NCBI RefSeq assembly: GCF_035984545.1
Contig: NZ_JAXCHP010000001.1
Span: 2,790,001-2,854,000 of the forward strand
Reading direction: 5' to 3'
DNA: 64,000 nt
Origin: Cryobacterium sp. GrIS_2_6
GTDB taxonomy: Bacteria > Actinomycetota > Actinomycetes > Actinomycetales > Microbacteriaceae
Shown here: piece by piece, positions 1 through 8,306 of the stretch
Layout: every line of letters begins with the position of its first letter
Numbering within the stretch: position 1 is the first letter of the stretch
Program-made: the position numbers and the translations under genes
Notes under the pieces: model-generated
Seen by the model: only the letters and a program-made list of their open reading frames with translations
Told to the model about the DNA's origin: nothing
The model's database searches: none

Positions 1-95
1 TTGTCACGCCGATGACTGTCGTGAGCGGCAAAGTCGGGCCTGGGACTATCGTTTCCGGACCTACCGCAGAGGTCGTCGGAATGCGTTTTGCATAA
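1..95 (+). CDS. C-terminal end of a hexapeptide-repeat acyltransferase (partial)
   Basis: The gene enters from outside the window and ends with TAA at 93-95. The readable tail is about 30 residues and contains VVSGKVGPGTIVSGPTAEVV. That pattern matches the last coil and the 'G.PA.V' closing loop of left-handed beta-helix O-acetyltransferases. The family transfers acetyl groups from acetyl-CoA to sugars and is common in exopolysaccharide loci, which agrees with the genes that follow. The TTG start of the next gene lies 8 nt inside this gene, suggesting translational coupling. Only the tail is visible, so the substrate cannot be told. Confidence 0.6.
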   Translation, partial: VTPMTVVSGKVGPGTIVSGPTAEVVGMRFA

Positions 96-1344
96 TCTCA
101 GCTGGAAAGAATTTTGGGTTCGGGCGGTTCGTTGGAAACGCCGACAAAGCCAGTTCCAGACCCACGTGACGTTCCGACCCTCTATCGACGCTGCGCCATT
201 GAGAATCGTCAACGTCGTCACTCTAGCCAGCCAGTCCGGCCGATACGGCGGTCCGCTCGAGGTGGCGCTTAGCCAGACTTCAATCGCAGCCGAACTCGGG
301 TTTGAATCAGTATTGGTTTGCGGATTCGTCGGTGGCGACTACCCGCAAGCGCTGTCGCTCAGAGGCGACGTCCGTTTGCGCAGAGTTCATCAGCTGATTC
401 CGAAATCCAATTTCACTGGGCTGCATTCATGGGCGCTATTCCGAAGCCAAGTCCGAGAGATTCGAGTCGCGGACATCGTACATATTGGCATATCGAGAGA
501 ATTCGTACCGATATCGGCCCTCCTCATCGCGCGAATATACAGAAAAAACATTGTGCTTCAGCCGCACGGAATGTTGACCTCTCGAACGAGCGTGGCCCAT
601 CACGCTGTAGACCTATTCCTACGCCCAGCAATTGGCTTCCACGCGACATTTGCAGCTCTCACTGTCGTTGAGGCGAACCAGCTCCGTTCCTGGGCAGGAG
701 GTCTTAAACCACGTATTTTCATCCTCGGCAACCCAGTGCCGGACGACGTGGCAACACTGACGGACTGCACTGAGTCCGACGGCAATATGCACGAAGTGCT
801 GTTCCTCGCTCGACTTCACCCACGGAAGCGAGTTGGTCTCTTTCTAGATGCAGCACATTTTGCGGAAGACGCGGGCTGGAATGACCACTACGTGGTCGTG
901 GGACCAGACGAGGGCGAATTGCCCCTAGTCCTCTCTGCTCAAGCACGGTCGCGAAATATCTGTTACGAGGGTCCGCTGGCAGGCGCCGAAGTCACGCGTC
1001 GGATTCAACGGGCCAAGGTATTCGTGCTGTCCTCTGAGAACGAACCATGGGGCCACGCGTTGACCGCAGCCCTCGCACTTGGCAAACCTGTCGTAGTGAC
1101 TGCGTCAACGGCACTGTCTAGTGACATTGAGAAATTTGGAGCGGGGCGGGTAGTCAGTGACGATAGCCCTCACGCTTTGGCCCGCGCTGTTCACGAATTA
1201 TTGGACAATCCGGAGCATTATCAGTCCGCGCAGGCTGGCGCAACAAGGCTTACCGAGGCACTGCTCAACTCCCAGCACTACAACGACTCGCTTCGCGGAC
1301 TATACGCACAGCGATTCGCCAAGGGGACGACTGGTCATGAATGA
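88..1344 (+). CDS. glycosyltransferase family 4 (GT-B fold)
   Basis: A 418-residue protein without membrane segments, expected to add a sugar from a nucleotide donor to a lipid-linked polysaccharide precursor in the cytoplasm. After a basic N-terminal stretch, the N-terminal domain begins with LRIVNVVTLASQSGRYGGP at about residue 38, the usual glycine-rich acceptor loop. The donor domain starts with VLFLARLHPRKRV near residue 235. The EX7E-type motif is in SSENEPWGHALTAALALGKP near residue 315. The TTG start overlaps the preceding gene by 8 nt. An ATG at 1337, 8 nt before the end, opens the next frame. Base composition is lower in GC than the right part of the window. Confidence 0.85.
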   Translation: MHNLSWKEFWVRAVRWKRRQSQFQTHVTFRPSIDAAPLRIVNVVTLASQSGRYGGPLEVALSQTSIAAELGFESVLVCGFVGGDYPQALSLRGDVRLRRVHQLIPKSNFTGLHSWALFRSQVREIRVADIVHIGISREFVPISALLIARIYRKNIVLQPHGMLTSRTSVAHHAVDLFLRPAIGFHATFAALTVVEANQLRSWAGGLKPRIFILGNPVPDDVATLTDCTESDGNMHEVLFLARLHPRKRVGLFLDAAHFAEDAGWNDHYVVVGPDEGELPLVLSAQARSRNICYEGPLAGAEVTRRIQRAKVFVLSSENEPWGHALTAALALGKPVVVTASTALSSDIEKFGAGRVVSDDSPHALARAVHELLDNPEHYQSAQAGATRLTEALLNSQHYNDSLRGLYAQRFAKGTTGHE

Positions 1345-1519
1345 TTTTGACGACGGCGCACTAACGCTTGTGCCAATAGAAGCTGCAGGGGGATCCCAAT
1401 CGAATTTCATGGTCCGACCACAGGAATACGGCAAATCCCGAACCTGCTCTGGGTTACCAACGTTGCCGCCCCCTATCGACGCCCAGTCTGGGACGCTCTC
1501 GCAAAACAGGTCAACTTGA
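1337..1519 (+). other. disrupted 5' segment of the following glycosyltransferase gene
   Basis: An ATG at 1337 overlaps the upstream gene's stop in the way genes in this cluster usually couple, but its frame runs only to 1519. The following glycosyltransferase has clear N-terminal homology (NLLWVTNVAAPYRRPVWDAL) from 1441 in another frame. That frame is open from 1351 yet has no ATG, GTG or TTG before 1516. The simplest reading is one gene starting at 1337 with a single-base indel between about 1409 and 1440. A start at CTG 1444 is the other possibility. Confidence 0.5.
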
Positions 1520-2574
1520 CCGTTGCGCTACTCGAGAGCAATCGTCGCCTACTCCGGGACGGGCGCAGGGGATCGGACTGGGCCAGCTTCGAAAGTGCAA
1601 ACTACGCAATGGAGCATGTTCCGACATTCAGGATTGCGATCGGGGAATCCACGTACTTCGCAATTCGTGGAACCCTCCGGATGCGTGCCGGTGAATACTC
1701 CGCCGTTCTACTCGGCGGCTGGGAGTCTCCGGCCTTCTGGCAGGCTCTCTTCCTCGCTAGACGCCTACATATTCGAAGTGTCGGGTTTTACGAGTCCACG
1801 CTTCGCACAAATCGATTCAGGAGAGGCCCCATTTCCTGGGCGCGGGCCTGGTTCTTCCGAAGACTCGACGGTGTTGTCGTACCTGGGGAGGCAGCCGAGC
1901 AAGCAGTTCTAGCAATGGGGGTCAATCCAAGCAATATTTATGTCGGCTTCAACGCAATCGACGTGAGCCGTTTCCACCTCGAAAGCTCTCAGCGGCGAGA
2001 GACAACGGCGCAGGTAGCAGAAATCGGACACCGCTTCATCTACGTCGGTCAGCTAATTCCACGCAAGAATCTGACGGCAATGATGGAGGCTTTTGCCCGA
2101 ATGCGAGAGCCGTCGGACCAACTCACGATCCTTGGGTCGGGGGAGTCGGAATCCGAGCTGAAAGCACTCGGAGCATCGCTCAAGATCCTGCCTCAACTGA
2201 CCTTCCTAGGGGACCTTCCCAATAGTGAAATCCCAGCCCTTCTAGCCAGCCAGGACACTCTGATTCTCGTTTCAATTGAGGAAGTTTGGGGACTGGTCAT
2301 CAATGAAGCGCTGGCTTCTGGTATACACGTCGTTGTCAGCGACGTATCCGGTGTCGCGGCCTCCGTCGCCAGAATGACCGGTGTCTTCATTTGCGGGATC
2401 CAACCGGACGCTATCGAGGGCGCTATGCGACGCAGCAAGGAAGGCTGGAAGGGTCCGATCTTCAACCCGGAGATCCTGACGCATACTCCGGTGGCGTTCG
2501 CGGAAGTCTTCGCGATCGCCCTCCACGTTGAGCAAGGCTCTACGGCGACCAAAGCGGAAAGTAAACTCGGATGA
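1516..2574 (+). CDS. glycosyltransferase family 4, true start uncertain
   Basis: A GT-B glycosyltransferase of 352 residues as counted from TTG 1516. The donor-binding domain begins with RFIYVGQLIPRKNLTAMMEA near residue 173. The EX7E-type motif lies in VSIEEVWGLVINEALASGIH near residue 254, with the following VVSDVSG loop intact. TTG 1516 has no ribosome-binding site, and about 25 residues of good N-terminal sequence lie upstream in the same frame from 1441, so the listed start is too short or the gene carries a frameshift. The GT-B acceptor domain would be complete only with that upstream part. It lies in the plus-strand exopolysaccharide gene set. Confidence 0.7.
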   Translation: MTVALLESNRRLLRDGRRGSDWASFESANYAMEHVPTFRIAIGESTYFAIRGTLRMRAGEYSAVLLGGWESPAFWQALFLARRLHIRSVGFYESTLRTNRFRRGPISWARAWFFRRLDGVVVPGEAAEQAVLAMGVNPSNIYVGFNAIDVSRFHLESSQRRETTAQVAEIGHRFIYVGQLIPRKNLTAMMEAFARMREPSDQLTILGSGESESELKALGASLKILPQLTFLGDLPNSEIPALLASQDTLILVSIEEVWGLVINEALASGIHVVVSDVSGVAASVARMTGVFICGIQPDAIEGAMRRSKEGWKGPIFNPEILTHTPVAFAEVFAIALHVEQGSTATKAESKLG

Positions 2575-2639
2575 AGGTACAACCTCTCAGCAGAGTCAAG
2601 AGTGTTCTTTGGCCAGTCTCAACATGGTGGAAGAAATGA
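2571..2639 (+). CDS. possible 22-residue peptide coupled by ATGA
   Basis: ATG 2571 overlaps the glycosyltransferase stop as ATGA and reads a short basic, tryptophan-rich peptide (about 22 residues, containing VKSVLWPVSTWWKK) to TGA 2637-2639. No second frame downstream clearly continues it, so it is either a real coupled small ORF or the start of a decayed gene between the glycosyltransferase and the acyltransferase. The 70 nt after it hold no recognisable gene. Confidence 0.25.
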   Translation: MKVQPLSRVKSVLWPVSTWWKK

Positions 2640-2712
2640 ACCCCGGGGAACTGCTCAGCCCACAAGCTTCATTTCTGGAAGAGAACTTCCTCTTACATGA
2701 GGCTGGTCCCCG

Positions 2713-3348
2713 TTGAAGCGATATTTGTCTCTCTTGTTCGGCGAATTCCGCATCTCGATCATGCGAACTACATGTTGCTTTGCGATGGGGCGCAAAATCC
2801 TTGTGGGTAGAGGATTCCGCATTATTGGCCTGCAAAATGTTGCCCTACTCGCCGGCGCACGCCTATCGTTGGGCACTCTTCCCTACGGATTCGCCGATTC
2901 CAAAGAGCGCGGGATTTTGCGCATTCGGGGTCGACTATCCGTTGCACAGGGGGTTGCGATCGGCGTCGGGAGCCGCCTAGATGTTGGCTCAGGAGCGAAA
3001 TTAGAGATCGGCGAGAACACGTATCTTTCCCCTGGCGTCAAAGTAATAATCACGAAGGGGCTCCTCTTCGGAAATGGCTGTGCCGTCGGATGGAACGCCC
3101 AGTTCTTAGATAGTGACTTCCACCAGATCGGCTCGATAGGCGAGCCATTTTCGGAGATGGCGGCGCCGATCAAGATCGGGCATCATGTCTGGATTGGCAG
3201 CCATGCCAAGGTATTCAAAGGAGTGACCATCGCTGACGGGTGCGTCGTCGCTGGAAACTCGACCGTCACAAAGAGTTTTGAAATTCCGAATTCGCTTATT
3301 GGTGGCACTCCGGCTCGTGTCCTGCGCGCCAATATCCGGTGGAGGTAA
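2713..3348 (+). CDS. hexapeptide-repeat (LbH) acyltransferase
   Basis: A 211-residue member of the left-handed beta-helix acyltransferases, likely an O-acetyl- or succinyl-transferase decorating the exopolysaccharide repeat unit. Imperfect hexapeptide coils run from about residue 70 to 195. The family signature is seen in the block NGCAVGWNAQFLDSDFHQIG, which has the His usually placed in the active site, and in PIKIGHHVWIGSHAKVFKGV. The C-terminus has the closing SLIGGTPARVLR. The TTG start at 2713 is the most upstream plausible one; an ATG at 2761 is an alternative. It lies between glycosyltransferase and polymerase genes, consistent with surface sugar modification. Confidence 0.8.
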   Translation: MKRYLSLLFGEFRISIMRTTCCFAMGRKILVGRGFRIIGLQNVALLAGARLSLGTLPYGFADSKERGILRIRGRLSVAQGVAIGVGSRLDVGSGAKLEIGENTYLSPGVKVIITKGLLFGNGCAVGWNAQFLDSDFHQIGSIGEPFSEMAAPIKIGHHVWIGSHAKVFKGVTIADGCVVAGNSTVTKSFEIPNSLIGGTPARVLRANIRWR

Positions 3349-3460
3349 GCCGACTCACCCGAATCGCTACCTCCATGTTTCTCGACCCATCGCAGATCAC
3401 CAACGGGCGTGGCGCCGACGGGGAGACAACGGGGTCAGTTTGCAGGGTGCCGATTCAGAT

Positions 3461-3487
3461 GGTTCCCCTTGTTCGGGGGGTTGAACC
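3461..3487. other. interrupted stem-loop in the acyltransferase-polymerase gap
   Basis: Outer arms GGTTC and GAACC enclose CCC/GGG pairs with a small bulge and a GTTC loop. No T-run follows on the plus strand, so an intrinsic terminator is not supported. The 157-nt gap around it shows no other gene. Confidence 0.3.
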
Positions 3488-3526
3488 GGGCATCAACCAG
3501 GCCCGTTGCCACGTAGGCTCGAAATT

Positions 3527-4954
3527 ATGTCTTGGGGGAATCAAAATCGCATGTATAACCTTCAGCTGAAATTCATCGCGCTTTGCGTTCCTGTGGTTTG
3601 CCTGGTGACGCTCGGCGCTATCAATGCCACAGTGGTTATCCCCATCGCAGTCGGGCTCTCGGTAGCCTTACTCGTATCCCTGCGCTGGTCCGGTTTAGTC
3701 GCGCCGCTACTCATAGTCTGCGCGCTGCCCCTGATGCGGCCAAGCATCCTCGGCGAGAGCACCTCACTACTTGCTGCCGTCCTCGTCGGCGCCGCCGCGC
3801 TCATCACCGTTGTTGAGGACCACGGCCGTGTAAAACTCTTCGGAAGAGACTCTGCCCCGCTGCGGCGGGTCTCGCTGTGGGCCGGCTTGGCTTACTTGTG
3901 GTTACTTGTGAGAGCGGCCTTGTTTGATCCTCAGTCCGCTGTTGTCACCATCGCGCAAGGCGGAGCATTGTTGGTCGGGACGGTGTTATTCGCATCCATC
4001 GTGCTCGCCGATCCCAGACGCGCGCGAACGGCGGGCCGACTCTTTGTAAGCCTCATTGCAGCACTCTCGCTGTCGTACGTAGTGACGTTCGCAGTGTGGT
4101 CTGTGGGCGGCATGGGGAGCGGACAGGTTGCGCAGATAACAGTCGGCTCTTGGCCCGGCCTCCAACCCGTTTACTTTCCCTTCACCCCAACCCTTAGTCA
4201 ATCAAATATCAATGGAATAGTTATTCCGCGATTCGTCGGCATTGGGCGGGAACCCGGTTGGATGGCTCTCTACAGCGCGGTAGCCTTCTTTCTTGCCCCA
4301 GCGGTCGGCTGTAAGAGCAAGTGGCTGCGCCTAGTTATTCTTGTCTCGATCATCGCACCACTCTCTACCGCAGGGTTCGGGTCCTTCGCAGTTGCAGCGG
4401 TAGTCGCCTGGATCGTGTCGCGTCGGGCCAAGACGGCATTGGGAGGCTACATCCGGCTGGCCTTCTCTGCAGCCCTCCTCGGATTTTCCCTTTGGCTCGC
4501 CATCGTCGCCCCGGTCCTCGGGTTATCTGCAAAAGCCAGTCTCAACATCGTTTCTCTGGACGAGCGCACCGCGGCCACCCTCGACGGGCTACACGCTCTC
4601 TTGACCTCGCCGTTCTCGGGCGGCATACAATCGAGCAACATCGGAGCAGTCAATCTGATCGCAGCGATTGCGTCATTCGGCGTCCCGTTCTCTTTCGCGA
4701 TCGCGTTGGCGATTCTTTCCCCGCTCATAGGCCGTTGGCAATTACTCGCACCGATCGCTACAGTCATCTTCATCACACTAATCGCCTCCCAGCCGGCCCT
4801 CGATTCAACCGCTGTCTTCATGCTGGTTGCTTTGGCAGTAGCTCAATTTCGGACCCCCGACTCGGCCGAAGTCCCCGAGGCAGCGGTGACGGCGTTCACT
4901 GCCAGCGTTCCACTGTTAACGCCGACCGAAAATAGGGCCAGTATCGCCGATTGA
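3527..4954 (+). CDS. Wzy-like exopolysaccharide polymerase, C-terminus altered by IS insertion
   Basis: A strongly hydrophobic protein of about 475 residues with roughly 10-12 membrane segments and a long loop carrying FVGIGREPGWMALYSAVAFF. The 'REPGW' arrangement is typical of O-antigen polymerase/ligase family proteins, which polymerise lipid-linked repeat units outside the membrane. Start candidates are TTG 3506, ATG 3527 and ATG 3551; the last has GGGGGA about 10 nt upstream. The last 13 codons (LLTPTENRASIAD) are read from the terminal repeat of an IS21-type element. Joining the flanks across one copy of TCCAC restores the frame for 23 further codons to TAA 7122-7124. Only the short hydrophilic tail is changed, so activity may persist. 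Confidence 0.75.
   Translation: MSWGNQNRMYNLQLKFIALCVPVVCLVTLGAINATVVIPIAVGLSVALLVSLRWSGLVAPLLIVCALPLMRPSILGESTSLLAAVLVGAAALITVVEDHGRVKLFGRDSAPLRRVSLWAGLAYLWLLVRAALFDPQSAVVTIAQGGALLVGTVLFASIVLADPRRARTAGRLFVSLIAALSLSYVVTFAVWSVGGMGSGQVAQITVGSWPGLQPVYFPFTPTLSQSNINGIVIPRFVGIGREPGWMALYSAVAFFLAPAVGCKSKWLRLVILVSIIAPLSTAGFGSFAVAAVVAWIVSRRAKTALGGYIRLAFSAALLGFSLWLAIVAPVLGLSAKASLNIVSLDERTAATLDGLHALLTSPFSGGIQSSNIGAVNLIAAIASFGVPFSFAIALAILSPLIGRWQLLAPIATVIFITLIASQPALDSTAVFMLVALAVAQFRTPDSAEVPEAAVTAFTASVPLLTPTENRASIAD
4909..4913. repeat. left copy of the IS target-site duplication (TCCAC)
   Basis: TCCAC directly precedes the TGTT end of the IS21-type element and is repeated directly after its right end at 7049-7053. 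Five base pairs is within the usual 4-8 bp range for this family. Confidence 0.85.
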
Positions 4955-4967
4955 AAACAGGGCCACC
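4914..4967 (+). repeat. left terminal inverted repeat of the IS21-type element
   Basis: Begins TGTTAACGCCGACC and contains two AGGGCCA-type motifs about 26 nt apart. It pairs with the right end at 6995-7048 (45/54 identities). Its first 41 nt encode the replacement C-terminus of the Wzy-like protein. Confidence 0.85.
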
Positions 4968-4990
4968 GACCATTATGGAAGGTGATCAAT

Positions 4991-6229
4991 ATGGATGATT
5001 GGGCGAAGATACGCCAACTGTTTTCCACGGGCCAGTACTCGAAGCGGGAGATCGGCCGGCTCGTCGGGGTGTCCCGGGGAACGGTGGATCGGGCGTTGGA
5101 AACGGACCGGCTCCCGAAGTACCAGCGGCCCGCGGTCGGGTCGAGTTTTGATGCGTTCGCCCCGCAGGTTCGGGTGTTGTTGGCCGTGACGCCGACGATG
5201 GCCGCGTCCACGCTCGCGGAGCGGGTTGGCTGGCTCGGGTCGGCGTCGGTGTTCCGGGACAAAGTCGCGGGGATCCGGCCGGAGTACGTGCCGCCGGACC
5301 CCGCGGACCGGCTCGTGCACGAGCCCGGACAGCAGGTCCAGTGCGACTTGTGGTTCCCGCACGAGGACCTCCCGCTCGGCCACGGGCAGCAGGGCGCGCC
5401 GCCGGTGCTGGTGATGACGTCCACGTTCTCCGGGTTCTTCCAAGCCCTGATGCTGCCGTCTCGGAAAACACCGGACCTGCTCGGCGGGATGTGGTCCCTG
5501 CTCCAGGCCGCCCGCGCGGTCCCGCGACGGTTGCTCTGGGACAACGAGTCCGGCATCGGCCGCGGCAAGCTCACCGAGCCTACTGCCGCGTTCGCGGGCA
5601 CCCTCGGCACCGAGGTCAAGCTCCTCAAGGCCCGGGATCCGGAGTCCAAGGGTATGGTCGAGCGGCGGAACCGGTTCTTCCGGTCCTCGTTCATGCCGGG
5701 CCGGGTGTTCGTGTCCCCGCAGGACTTCAACGAGCAGCTCGCGTCCTGGCTGCCGGTGGCCAACGCGCGTCACTCCCGGTCCCGGCGCGCCCGCCCGGTC
5801 GACCTGATCGACCAGGACCGGGCCGCGATGCGCCCGTTGTCGCCGGTGGCGCCGGACGTGTTGTTCCGGAACACGGTGCGTCTGCCGCGGGATTACTACG
5901 TCAGGGTGCACTCCAACGACTACTCCGTCGCGCCGGCCCTGATCGGCAGGCTCGTGGACGTGACCGCTGACCTTGAGCAGGTCCACGTCGCCCACAACGG
6001 TGTCACCGTCACCTCTCACGACCGGGCCTGGGCCCGGCAGCTGACCATCACCGACCCCGACCATGTCATCCAGGCGGCCGTGCTCCGGCGTCAGTTCCAG
6101 AGCCTGCACCGCCATCACCGGCCCCAGGCCCACGTCGCGTTCGTCGAGTCGGCGAGCCTGTCGGACTATGACGATGTGTTCGGTGTCGATATCGGTCCCG
6201 GCCTGATCGAGTTGGGGAGGCTCGCGTGA
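4991..6229 (+). CDS. istA: IS21-family transposase IstA
   Basis: A DDE transposase of about 412 residues. An N-terminal helix-turn-helix lies in YSKREIGRLVGVSRGTVDRA. The rve core has acidic residues visible in QVQCDLWFP, in LLWDNESGIGRG, and in KGMVERRNRFFRSSF (the catalytic Glu). ATG 4991 is preferred because GGAAGG lies 8 nt upstream; a GTG at 4982 is in frame but falls inside that site. The stop overlaps the start of istB as GTGA, so the two are translationally coupled. IstA recognises the terminal repeats and carries out strand transfer, with IstB as helper. Confidence 0.95.
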   Translation: MDDWAKIRQLFSTGQYSKREIGRLVGVSRGTVDRALETDRLPKYQRPAVGSSFDAFAPQVRVLLAVTPTMAASTLAERVGWLGSASVFRDKVAGIRPEYVPPDPADRLVHEPGQQVQCDLWFPHEDLPLGHGQQGAPPVLVMTSTFSGFFQALMLPSRKTPDLLGGMWSLLQAARAVPRRLLWDNESGIGRGKLTEPTAAFAGTLGTEVKLLKARDPESKGMVERRNRFFRSSFMPGRVFVSPQDFNEQLASWLPVANARHSRSRRARPVDLIDQDRAAMRPLSPVAPDVLFRNTVRLPRDYYVRVHSNDYSVAPALIGRLVDVTADLEQVHVAHNGVTVTSHDRAWARQLTITDPDHVIQAAVLRRQFQSLHRHHRPQAHVAFVESASLSDYDDVFGVDIGPGLIELGRLA

Positions 6230-6981
6230 GCGGCGCGGCGTCTCAGATCGAGTACTACGCCCGCGCGTTGCGCGCCCCGAGGATCGGTGACGCGTTCCGG
6301 CGCCTGGGCGATCAGGCCCGCGACGCGGGCTGGTCCCACGAGGAATACCTTGCCGCGGTCCTCTCCCGCGAGGTCTCGGAGCGGGAAGCGTCCGGCGCGG
6401 CCCTGCGGATCAAAGCGGCCCGGTTCCCCGGCCACAAGACCCTAGAGGACTTCAACTTCGATCACCAGCCCTCCGCGGACCGGAACCTGATCGCCCACCT
6501 CGGCACGAGCGTGTTCGTCACAGAGGCGAAGAACATCGTGCTCCTCGGGCCGCCCGGCACGGGCAAGACCCACCTCGCCGTCGCTCTGGGCGTCCAGGCC
6601 GCCAAACACGGCCACCGTGTCCTCTTCGACACCGCGACAGGCTGGGTCGCCCGACTCCAAGAGGCCCATTCCCGCGGCAAGCTCGCCGCGGAACTGATCC
6701 GGCTCCGCCGTTACAGCGTGCTGATCTGCGACGAAGTCGGCTACATCCCGTTCGACCAGGACGCGGCGAACCTGTTCTTCCAGCTCGTCGCGAGCCGCTA
6801 CGAACACGCGTCCTTGATCCTGACGAGCAACCTGTCATTCGGACGCTGGGGCGAGGTCTTCGGCGACCCCACCGTCGCGTCCGCGATGATCGACCGCATC
6901 GTCCACCACGCCGACGTCCTCAGCCTCAAAGGCAACAGCTACCGGCTCAAAAGCCACCAGCCCGCCGCCGATACGGCATAG
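6226..6981 (+). CDS. istB: IS21-family helper ATPase IstB
   Basis: A DnaC/DnaA-like AAA+ ATPase of 251 residues. Walker A is LLGPPGTGKTHLAVALG near residue 106, and Walker B is in VLICDEVGYIPFDQDA near residue 165. A sensor-type LILTSN motif follows near residue 200. The family stimulates transposition and target selection by IstA. The GTG start overlaps the istA stop. After the stop at 6981 only the right terminal repeat remains before the element ends. Confidence 0.95.
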   Translation: MSGAASQIEYYARALRAPRIGDAFRRLGDQARDAGWSHEEYLAAVLSREVSEREASGAALRIKAARFPGHKTLEDFNFDHQPSADRNLIAHLGTSVFVTEAKNIVLLGPPGTGKTHLAVALGVQAAKHGHRVLFDTATGWVARLQEAHSRGKLAAELIRLRRYSVLICDEVGYIPFDQDAANLFFQLVASRYEHASLILTSNLSFGRWGEVFGDPTVASAMIDRIVHHADVLSLKGNSYRLKSHQPAADTA

Positions 6982-6994
6982 TAGAAACACACAT

Positions 6995-7048
6995 GGTGGT
7001 CCTGCTTTCAAACGGCACTATTGGCCCTGTTTTGGGTCGGCGTCAACA
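6995..7048 (-). repeat. right terminal inverted repeat of the IS21-type element
   Basis: Read on the minus strand it begins TGTTGACGCCGACC and carries two AGGNCCA motifs. It matches the left end at 45 of 54 positions. Confidence 0.85.
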
Positions 7049-7053
7049 TCCAC
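7049..7053. repeat. right copy of the IS target-site duplication (TCCAC)
   Basis: Identical to 4909-4913 and directly adjacent to the right end of the element. Confidence 0.85.
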
Positions 7054-7124
7054 ACGAGGCCCACCCAAGAATGGCCCCGGTAGATCGACTTGATGTTCCA
7101 ATGGACGGGCACATGTTCCGGTAA
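7054..7124 (+). pseudogene. severed 3' end of the Wzy-like gene
   Basis: Joining base 4913 to 7054, that is removing the element and one TCCAC, continues the polymerase frame without a stop for 23 codons (starting HEAHPRMAPVDR) to TAA 7122-7124. This is the original C-terminus before insertion. The 115 nt from here to the converging GT2 gene hold no other feature that I can see. Confidence 0.75.
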
Positions 7125-7239
7125 GGAGCCGCGCACCGAGAGCGCCCTGCGGGCGTCCATTAGGAATGGATCCGATGATCTGAGCGAGTGCATGATCGTC
7201 GGTGCCTTCGGAGGACTTTTCGAGGAGTCAGAATACGGC

Positions 7240-8295
7240 TTACAGAATCTCGATTCGCTGACGAGGTGCCTTAGGCAGGTTAGAACCGCGCAATGCGCGA
7301 TAGCTCTCCCGCTCCGCATTCTTGTAGAAGTCGTTGAGGAAGTCGAATCGGCTCTGTTGAACGATTGAACGCAGAGCTCGGGTGGAACCTGCATCTAACG
7401 GCGAAGAAAAGGAAATCGATGTATATCCACTTCTCCAACTCCGCTCGCCCCAGGCTCGTGCGGCCAGATCGTGGTCATCATCGCCAAGAAAAAAGTGGTC
7501 TGCATCAAGACCACCAAGAGCCTCATACCGTGCTTTTTCAAAGGCGAGGGGCCCGCGCATGACCGTTTCGTGCAAGTACACCCATCGCCTCTCCAAACTC
7601 ACGGCGGGAAGTTCAATCAGGTTACCGACACGACCCACTGAGTTGGAAAGCGCGAGTTCCCAAGCAGAAGCCGCATACCAGCCGCGGCGTCTATGAACGG
7701 CCCGATAGGCGAGGTAGGCAAGTGATCTCGACTTTCCCAAGAGCATGGCACGAGTCGAACGTCGACCTGGATAGTCAAGGCTGTGCGCGCCCCTTCCGCT
7801 CAACAGGAACAGGCTCGGAACCGCCTCGAGCACTTCAACCATTGTGCTGTCAAATGAAACTTCGTCGATGAGCATGTCAGCTTGAATTTCGATCACGTAC
7901 GCGCCTGATGACAGCGCAATACCGATCGAGTCGCATATGGTCTCAAATAGACCGTTTGGGGTCAGGACGATAGTGACGCCGCTCACTGAGCCTTGCGAAT
8001 AGTCCAAGTTCTGGGCCCAGGAAGCCACTTCCTCGGCTGATCCATCCGTACAATCGTCCAAAACTACAACGAATTCGCCTTGAAGTTTCGACGAGGTTCT
8101 AGCGGCCTCTAGATTTGTTCGGATGCGCGTGACCTGGTTGTGAACCGGGACTACAAACGAAACGACTGCCGAACGCTCAGCAACGTATCCGTAACGCACG
8201 ATCCTTAGCGGGCTGCTCGGGTCGAATGCGCCGGAATGTTCAACGAGGTCCCCGAGGACAGCTTCCGTCTCCGTGGTGGAGGGGTCATATGGCAA
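7240..8295 (-). CDS. glycosyltransferase family 2 (GT-A fold)
   Basis: A 351-residue protein. A GT-A nucleotide-binding start lies at FVVPVHNQVTRIRTNLEA near residue 52, with VVVLDDCTDGS after it. There is a metal-binding-type acidic motif (EIQADML) near residue 137 and a late acidic motif FFLGDDDHDLAARAWG near residue 272, as in inverting GT2 enzymes. It would extend the repeat unit on the cytoplasmic face. The TTG start at 8295 has AGGAGT about 11 nt upstream, and that site overlaps the stop of the preceding GT4 gene, so the two are in one operon. It converges with the IS-interrupted polymerase gene. Confidence 0.8.
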   Translation of the reverse strand: MPYDPSTTETEAVLGDLVEHSGAFDPSSPLRIVRYGYVAERSAVVSFVVPVHNQVTRIRTNLEAARTSSKLQGEFVVVLDDCTDGSAEEVASWAQNLDYSQGSVSGVTIVLTPNGLFETICDSIGIALSSGAYVIEIQADMLIDEVSFDSTMVEVLEAVPSLFLLSGRGAHSLDYPGRRSTRAMLLGKSRSLAYLAYRAVHRRRGWYAASAWELALSNSVGRVGNLIELPAVSLERRWVYLHETVMRGPLAFEKARYEALGGLDADHFFLGDDDHDLAARAWGERSWRSGYTSISFSSPLDAGSTRALRSIVQQSRFDFLNDFYKNAERESYRALRGSNLPKAPRQRIEIL

Positions 8296-8306
8296 GGTAT
8301 TGATTC

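Larger units (their letters stand above)
4914..7048 (+). mobile_element. IS21-family insertion sequence, complete
   Basis: A 2135-bp element with terminal inverted repeats starting TGTTRACGCCGACC. Left (4914-4967) and right (7048 back to 6995) ends match at 45 of 54 positions by my alignment. Each end holds two copies of an AAAAnAGGGCC-type motif, as expected for the multiple transposase sites of IS21 elements. Inside are istA and istB in the standard order with overlapping GTGA. Both frames are intact and the element is flanked by TCCAC duplications, so it looks recent and possibly active. Its GC content is higher than the host gene it interrupts. Confidence 0.95.

Noticed and set aside
4909..7053. 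The element as a composite transposon or prophage piece
   Set aside because: Only istA and istB lie between the ends and the target duplication is immediate, so it is a simple IS.
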